Source: an uncultured Ignavibacteriota bacterium
GTDB lineage: Bacteria > Bacteroidota > Ignavibacteria > UBA10030 > UBA8401
NCBI GenBank assembly: GCA_903884005.1
Contig: CAISDA010000083.1
Span: forward strand, 1-64,000
Direction: 5' to 3'
Length of the DNA: 64,000 nt
Shown here: positions 59,666-64,000 of the stretch, in pieces
How positions within the stretch are numbered: position 1 is the first letter of the stretch
How the letters are laid out: every line of letters begins with the position of its first letter
Translations under genes and position numbers: made by a program
Notes under the pieces: model-generated
Database searches by the model: none
What the model was told of the DNA's origin: nothing
The model's input: only the letters and a program-made list of their open reading frames with translations

Positions 59666-62086
59666 TTATTGTACTTTCAATACGCGCCAGCCAATGGCCG
59701 GCACAGCAACAACGGCGCGTCCGCGCACGACCACGGTCACCGCTCCGCTCACCACATCCACCAATTGCTTCGCCTTTGCCGCACCAGGCAGCGTACAGTC
59801 GACCGTACGGCCATCCAGGCTCTTATTAAGCACCACGAGCAGCCGCTCATTCATATCCGAGCGGAGATAGGCATACACGGCGGTGTCCGCCTGCAGCGTA
59901 AGGAAGTCGCCGTAGCGCAGCGCCGAATGCGTGTTCCGCAGCTTGACGAGTGTTGTCGTCACCGCGAGCATCTGTTGTTCGTACATCGAGAGCTGATTGC
60001 CGAAGCGCATCAACCGCCTGTTGTCCGGATCGTCCGCTCCTGTCATGCCGTATTCGGAGCCGTAGTACACCACCGGCAGTCCGGGGATCGTGAGCATATA
60101 GGCAAAGTATAATTCAGCCTTCTGGTAGCTCGACGGATGATCGACCGTGGGCGGATGATGCCACGCCATCTCGCGCGTGTCCACTCCCTGATTTTTCACC
60201 TTTCCGTCGGCGTAGGCCATATAACGGACTTTATCGTGACTGTCCATAATGTTGCCCATCACATTGTTGACGCCATACGACGAAAATGATTTCTTCATAT
60301 GGTAGTCGACGGACACGAACGATCGTTCAGGTTCAAGAAACACCGGTATCGCAAAATAGGAAAGATTAAAATTGAACTGCGCGCTCAACTGTCCGTTGTT
60401 CACATACGAAGCGATCAGATCGTAGTCGCCGAATGTCTCGCCGATCTGATACACTTTTTTGTGTTTCGGCAGTTCGATCCGTTCCTTCAGCTTGCGTGTG
60501 AGTGTGCGCCAGAATTCGTTGGGCACGTGCTTCACCGCATCGTGACGGAAGCCGTCGGCGCCGGTTTCCGCAAGCCACCATACCGCGTTATCGGAAACCG
60601 CCTCCAGCGCATCCTTCGATTTCGTGTAGTCGAACGACGGCATATACGGCTCAAACCATGTGGTCAGACGGAACTCGTCCCACAGTCGCAAATTTTTTCT
60701 TCCATCAGGCAGGTCCAGCGTTCCGAACCACTCGGGATGCTGTTTGTAAAGCGGATGGTCGATGTGCACATGATGCGCCACAAAGTCCAGCAGCACACGC
60801 ATACCGTGTGCATGAGCCTTGGCTATTACGTCCTTCAGGTCGGCCATGGTGCCGAACTTTTCCTCAACATTTTTCTCGCTGATCGGCCAGTAGCCGTGAT
60901 ATCCGCTGTACCATCGGTGCGGCTCAGGATATTCGCGGAACGCAACATCCGGATTGTCATTGACGGGAGAGATCCACAGCACGTTGACGCCGAGTGAATC
61001 GAAATATCCTTCGGTGATCTTGGACGAGATCCCTTTAAGATCTCCGCCCTGATAATTCGCCTGAACGAAAATCGAATCGTGCACCACGGGAATGTCGTTC
61101 GTCGTGTCGCCATCATTGAACCTGTCGATCATGATCGAATAGATGACGCCGTCCTCCCATGCCCGCAGCCCCGGCTGAGCGCCTGCCGGAATTCCGTTGT
61201 GGAGCATCACCTGTTGCATGTTTGTGCATTTTCCGTTTGCGCTGGCCATCACACGCAGCGTCCTGTCCCCCTTCAACTGAGCGTTGGTGCATCGGACCTC
61301 GATCTCGTTGCCCTTCGTGTGGAGCTGTGCGAGGTCGATACGGCGGTTGTCCAGCAGGGCGATGATGGAGGCTGAGGCCAATGGTGATGCCGGCGAAGAA
61401 TTTTCATACACGAACGTGAACGCCGTCCCCTCATGCGCCGCACGGCGGCGGCCGATATGCAGAAACATCGATGACGTGTCGGGATCCGCGATCCGTACCA
61501 CCGAATTAAAATCGTCGAATCCCGTGGGTGTCTTTTCGGGATTCGCCGGATCCAGCATTTCTTTCCCGTCGACGATGAATTTGTATATGTAGCTTCCCGG
61601 ATCGAGCGGCACCGCTGCCTCGAATATGCCGTGGCCAGCCTTGTCCGTCATCGGATGCCGGGACTTGCTCCAGTTGTTGAAGCTGCCGGACACGAAGACC
61701 GTCTTCGCATTCGTTCCCGGCACGTATTGGAACCGGTAGAGCTGCTGGGTGACGGCGCCGCTCTGGACGATCACTGGAATCGAGCTGGTCACGCCCTGGA
61801 GAGTGAAATCGACGAGCGTCGCCCCAGAATATCCTTTTGCCGGCGTGAAGACCGCAGTGTTCGTCTTCCGGTCGTACGTCACGGCGACCCGGCTGTTCGG
61901 AAGGAACACCGGATTGTACGTCCTGGCATAGAACAGGTCGCTGACAAGCACCGTGTCGGACTCTCCGAGAGACAAACGCACCGGCGCGATCAGGTCGCGC
62001 ATCTCAGTTGCGCGCGCCGCAACTGCAGAGAACGCGAGATACGCTGCGATTGAGAGAATTTTTTTAACTTGAATGCTCATCATCAT
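59666..62086 (-). CDS. Secreted GH13 alpha-amylase-family enzyme with glycogen-binding domain
   Basis: An 806-residue exported glycoside hydrolase. Residues 1-27 form a signal peptide (VKKILSIAAYLAFSAVAARA). A beta-domain follows (about 30-115), then a CBM48/AMPK-type glycogen-binding domain at about 120-205 (TVFVSGSFNNWSKSRHPM, GSYIYKFIVDGKEM). The GH13 barrel spans about 325-720, with the nucleophile Asp in GFRHDAVKHV, the acid Glu in QIGETFG and the third Asp in MDSHDKVRY. A C-terminal beta-sandwich ends the protein. It should cut alpha-1,4-glucans or cyclodextrins; exact specificity cannot be read. Three consecutive ATGs at the start make the precise codon uncertain. Confidence 0.9.
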   Translation of the reverse strand: MMMSIQVKKILSIAAYLAFSAVAARATEMRDLIAPVRLSLGESDTVLVSDLFYARTYNPVFLPNSRVAVTYDRKTNTAVFTPAKGYSGATLVDFTLQGVTSSIPVIVQSGAVTQQLYRFQYVPGTNAKTVFVSGSFNNWSKSRHPMTDKAGHGIFEAAVPLDPGSYIYKFIVDGKEMLDPANPEKTPTGFDDFNSVVRIADPDTSSMFLHIGRRRAAHEGTAFTFVYENSSPASPLASASIIALLDNRRIDLAQLHTKGNEIEVRCTNAQLKGDRTLRVMASANGKCTNMQQVMLHNGIPAGAQPGLRAWEDGVIYSIMIDRFNDGDTTNDIPVVHDSIFVQANYQGGDLKGISSKITEGYFDSLGVNVLWISPVNDNPDVAFREYPEPHRWYSGYHGYWPISEKNVEEKFGTMADLKDVIAKAHAHGMRVLLDFVAHHVHIDHPLYKQHPEWFGTLDLPDGRKNLRLWDEFRLTTWFEPYMPSFDYTKSKDALEAVSDNAVWWLAETGADGFRHDAVKHVPNEFWRTLTRKLKERIELPKHKKVYQIGETFGDYDLIASYVNNGQLSAQFNFNLSYFAIPVFLEPERSFVSVDYHMKKSFSSYGVNNVMGNIMDSHDKVRYMAYADGKVKNQGVDTREMAWHHPPTVDHPSSYQKAELYFAYMLTIPGLPVVYYGSEYGMTGADDPDNRRLMRFGNQLSMYEQQMLAVTTTLVKLRNTHSALRYGDFLTLQADTAVYAYLRSDMNERLLVVLNKSLDGRTVDCTLPGAAKAKQLVDVVSGAVTVVVRGRAVVAVPAIGWRVLKVQ

Positions 62087-62181
62087 ATCCGTGTATTTGT
62101 AATTGCTCAGCATAATCGATAAAATATAAAAAAACAGTAAAACTAAAGTGATAAAATCGCAAATGAATAAATTGCTTTTTT

Positions 62182-63687
62182 TTAATGTCCACCGGATGGA
62201 GCCGTTAGTTTCGTGCCTGACGACTCGGGTTCTTTTACAAACATCCAAAAAATAACAGAAGTAGTGACCAACAAGCCACAGAAAATGTACAACAACTGAT
62301 GATTGCCTGTAGCTTTAATCACATTGGCCACACCGTTGCTCATCATTTGTGGCAACACAACTGCCAGGTTGAAAACGCCCATATACAATCCCATTTTCGC
62401 AGGATTAACACGTTCACTCATGATGGCAAAAACGATAGAGATAACTGCAGACCAACCAATTCCGACAAGAAACATCCCAATGTAAAAATCTATCTCCACC
62501 CGACTGAAAAAGGCAATATAGAAATAACCAATTGCAGAAAAAGTTAATGCAGCAATATAGGTCTTCACCCGTCCGATATGTTTAGCGATAGATTGCAGAA
62601 TAAGAGGAAAAATGGCACCAATCAGGTTCAGGATAAAGAAACCAAGCGAAACCATATTTCCAACAGACGAAGCTGACGTTTGAGGCACGCCAGTCAATTT
62701 TTCGGCAAACCAGTTGGCAGTAATGTTTAATATATTGACATTGGGCAAAATCTGATTTTCGATAAAAAAACCTGAAAGGATAAACATACTCTGAAAAGCA
62801 ACCCACGTAAACGAGTGCGCCAACATTATTTTTTGGAACTCATTACGATTCGATTGTTGCTTTATCCCCTTGATAATTATCATTACACCCACAATTACCG
62901 AATAAGCCAACGCGGCAATCAGAACGGGATTGTGCCATGCGGCCAAAGCATTCGTAAAAAAATGATAGAAAAGACTGAAGAGACCAAAGACAAGAAATCC
63001 ATATAGCGGGAAAATTTCCATTACTATCTGTCCAACACCATACGCTTCCTGATTTTCAGCCTTTTCCTGCTCTACATCCTTTCTTTCCTGAATAAACAGA
63101 ATAGGGAAAACGGCAGTAACAAAAACGATTATCGCGGCAATATAAAGCAACAATTCATTCCCGAAAACCATGGACAAAAAATAGGCAAACACACCGAAGA
63201 AGCCTGAGATGATCTGCATCCATACATAGCCTGATGTCCGAATCTTGCCCTCAGGAGTGAGATCAGCAATAATGGAACGCGCCGGATTAAAAGTTACGTT
63301 CACCGACAAATCGAGGAGCAGCGCAATAGTAGAAGCGACAAGAATAATGTCGGTAATGCCAGTTACACGCGAAATGCCATTCATATTGGGCAACGCCAGA
63401 AAAGCGATGGTGCTAACCATGCCGCCTATCATGATAAACGGACGGCGTCGCCCCCCCATAAACCAGACATTATCACTCAATAAGCCGACGATAACCTGCC
63501 CGAAAATACCGGCGATAGGCCCGGCCAACCACACAAAGGCAACGTCGTGAATGTCTAAATGATATTTATTGGAGAGTATCCAACTCAGAGCGGCAATTTG
63601 AGTAGAAAGTGCAAATCCAACCGCTGTGGCAGGCAATCCGAGCAACGCAAGAAACGCATTACTCATTTTCTTTTGAATGTTCAGCAT
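62182..63687 (-). CDS. MFS sugar transporter, probably acquired (AT-richer)
   Basis: A 501-residue MFS protein with about 12 helices. The loop between helices 2 and 3 reads MGGRRRPFIMIGG, the same sugar-symporter type as the other MFS gene, but overall identity by eye is modest. Codon use favours A/T-ending codons (many AAT, ATT, TTA, GAA), unlike the C/G-ending codons of its neighbours. This points to horizontal transfer from a lower-GC Bacteroidota donor (inferred). It sits 95 bp upstream of the GH13 gene on the same strand, suggesting maltodextrin uptake with the amylase. Confidence 0.86.
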   Translation of the reverse strand: MLNIQKKMSNAFLALLGLPATAVGFALSTQIAALSWILSNKYHLDIHDVAFVWLAGPIAGIFGQVIVGLLSDNVWFMGGRRRPFIMIGGMVSTIAFLALPNMNGISRVTGITDIILVASTIALLLDLSVNVTFNPARSIIADLTPEGKIRTSGYVWMQIISGFFGVFAYFLSMVFGNELLLYIAAIIVFVTAVFPILFIQERKDVEQEKAENQEAYGVGQIVMEIFPLYGFLVFGLFSLFYHFFTNALAAWHNPVLIAALAYSVIVGVMIIIKGIKQQSNRNEFQKIMLAHSFTWVAFQSMFILSGFFIENQILPNVNILNITANWFAEKLTGVPQTSASSVGNMVSLGFFILNLIGAIFPLILQSIAKHIGRVKTYIAALTFSAIGYFYIAFFSRVEIDFYIGMFLVGIGWSAVISIVFAIMSERVNPAKMGLYMGVFNLAVVLPQMMSNGVANVIKATGNHQLLYIFCGLLVTTSVIFWMFVKEPESSGTKLTAPSGGH

Positions 63688-63809
63688 AGTATTTTTAAGA
63701 GTTTAGGACCCCGAACACCAAATCAGGGTTTTAATTAAAAAAAGGTTACAGTGGTATCCACAATGGACATTTTTTGCGATTGATTTCACTGAGCAGTGCA
63801 TACTGCCGA

Positions 63810-64000
63810 TTATTTTTTTCCGAACGTATCCAGCAGCACGACCCGTTCATGCGACCCGTCGAGGGTAACGCGCCGGTTGCTGGTCGAAAATTCTTCGCCC
63901 GGGTTCCACTGACCATGCGCGCCAGAATTCGTGTATTTGTATTCGATCACCGTGCCGACTGGAAATTGAAATTCAACGGACCAAATGCCGTCGTTCGCCG
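63810..64000 (-). CDS. C-terminal fragment of a protein with a starch-binding (CBM20-like) domain
   Basis: The last 62 codons of a gene that begins beyond the window. The readable part includes NDGIWSVEFQFPVGTVIEYK, then YTNSGAHGQWNPGEEFSTSN and RRVTLDGSHERVVLLDTFGKK before a TAA. The W-x-FP-G-x-EYKY, W-pGEE and NR-x-VTL pattern is that of a CBM20-type starch-binding domain at a protein C-terminus. With the neighbouring GH13 and MFS genes it supports an alpha-glucan utilisation cluster. The catalytic part is outside the window. Confidence 0.7.
   Translation of the reverse strand, partial: ANDGIWSVEFQFPVGTVIEYKYTNSGAHGQWNPGEEFSTSNRRVTLDGSHERVVLLDTFGKK

Overview
The window looks like chromosomal DNA from a moderately GC-rich member of the FCB (Bacteroidota/Ignavibacteriota/Chlorobi-like) group. 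The signs are a 1000-residue TonB-dependent receptor with a carboxypeptidase-like N-terminal domain, a type IX secretion sorting-domain motif (NYPNPFNPSTKI), two GWxTD-domain proteins, a membrane H+-pyrophosphatase, an AmmeMemoRadiSam radical SAM protein and a full set of futalosine-pathway menaquinone genes. The exact lineage cannot be fixed from sequence reading alone. No rRNA, tRNA or CRISPR array was seen.

Region 1 (1-9.8 kb) holds housekeeping genes: a partial lipoprotein, amrS, a nadE/purB pair, an HtrA-type periplasmic protease, a Cys/Met-metabolism PLP enzyme, a hypothetical protein and hppA with a clear terminator.

Region 2 (9.9-27 kb) is the centrepiece: an L-rhamnose catabolic bacterial microcompartment (BMC) locus. 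rhaB and rhaA lie on the plus strand and converge on a run of about 17 minus-strand genes. Starting from its regulator, the run reads: DeoR-type regulator, PduL phosphotransacylase, a BMC-P vertex protein, a small unknown protein, a PduP-like aldehyde dehydrogenase, a BMC-P, three BMC-H, two BMC-P, a PduS-like flavo/iron-sulfur protein, a PduT-like BMC-T with the cluster-binding Cys, an encapsulated class II aldolase, a divergent acetate-kinase-like enzyme, LutC, a LutB-LutA-like fusion, and a tandem aldolase whose second half has lost its zinc ligands. Inferred flow: rhamnose to rhamnulose to rhamnulose-1-P to DHAP plus L-lactaldehyde; lactaldehyde to lactyl-CoA to lactyl-P to lactate inside or at the shell; lactate to pyruvate by the Lut proteins. 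No B12-dependent diol dehydratase and no lactaldehyde reductase are present, so the PduS/PduT pair is best read as an electron conduit for NAD+ regeneration.

Region 3 (27-40 kb) holds a TonB receptor, an M20 dipeptidase, a tandem universal stress protein, an M19 dipeptidase with an internal sorting-domain-like insert, a secreted Lys/Met/Cys repeat protein, acetyl-CoA synthetase, a LysE-type exporter, a tRNA-dihydrouridine synthase and an isocitrate/isopropylmalate-type dehydrogenase.

Region 4 (40.4-50.2 kb) carries menaquinone genes: ubiA, ubiX and ubiD homologues, an mqnE-mqnA fusion, a TIR-like-domain protein, mqnC, and on the other strand ubiE/menG, mqnD and an orphan ABC membrane domain. 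Only the nucleosidase step (MqnB or MqnX/MTAN) is missing.

Region 5 (50.4-55 kb) is a pyrR-pyrB-pyrC-pgeF-SDR run preceded by what reads as a textbook PyrR attenuator (binding loop, antiterminator, terminator).

Region 6 (55-64 kb) holds two GWxTD proteins, a YjbQ-type protein and an alpha-glucan cluster (two MFS transporters, a GH13 enzyme, a partial CBM20-like protein); the second MFS gene is visibly AT-richer than its neighbours. A palindromic intergenic repeat family is scattered through the window.
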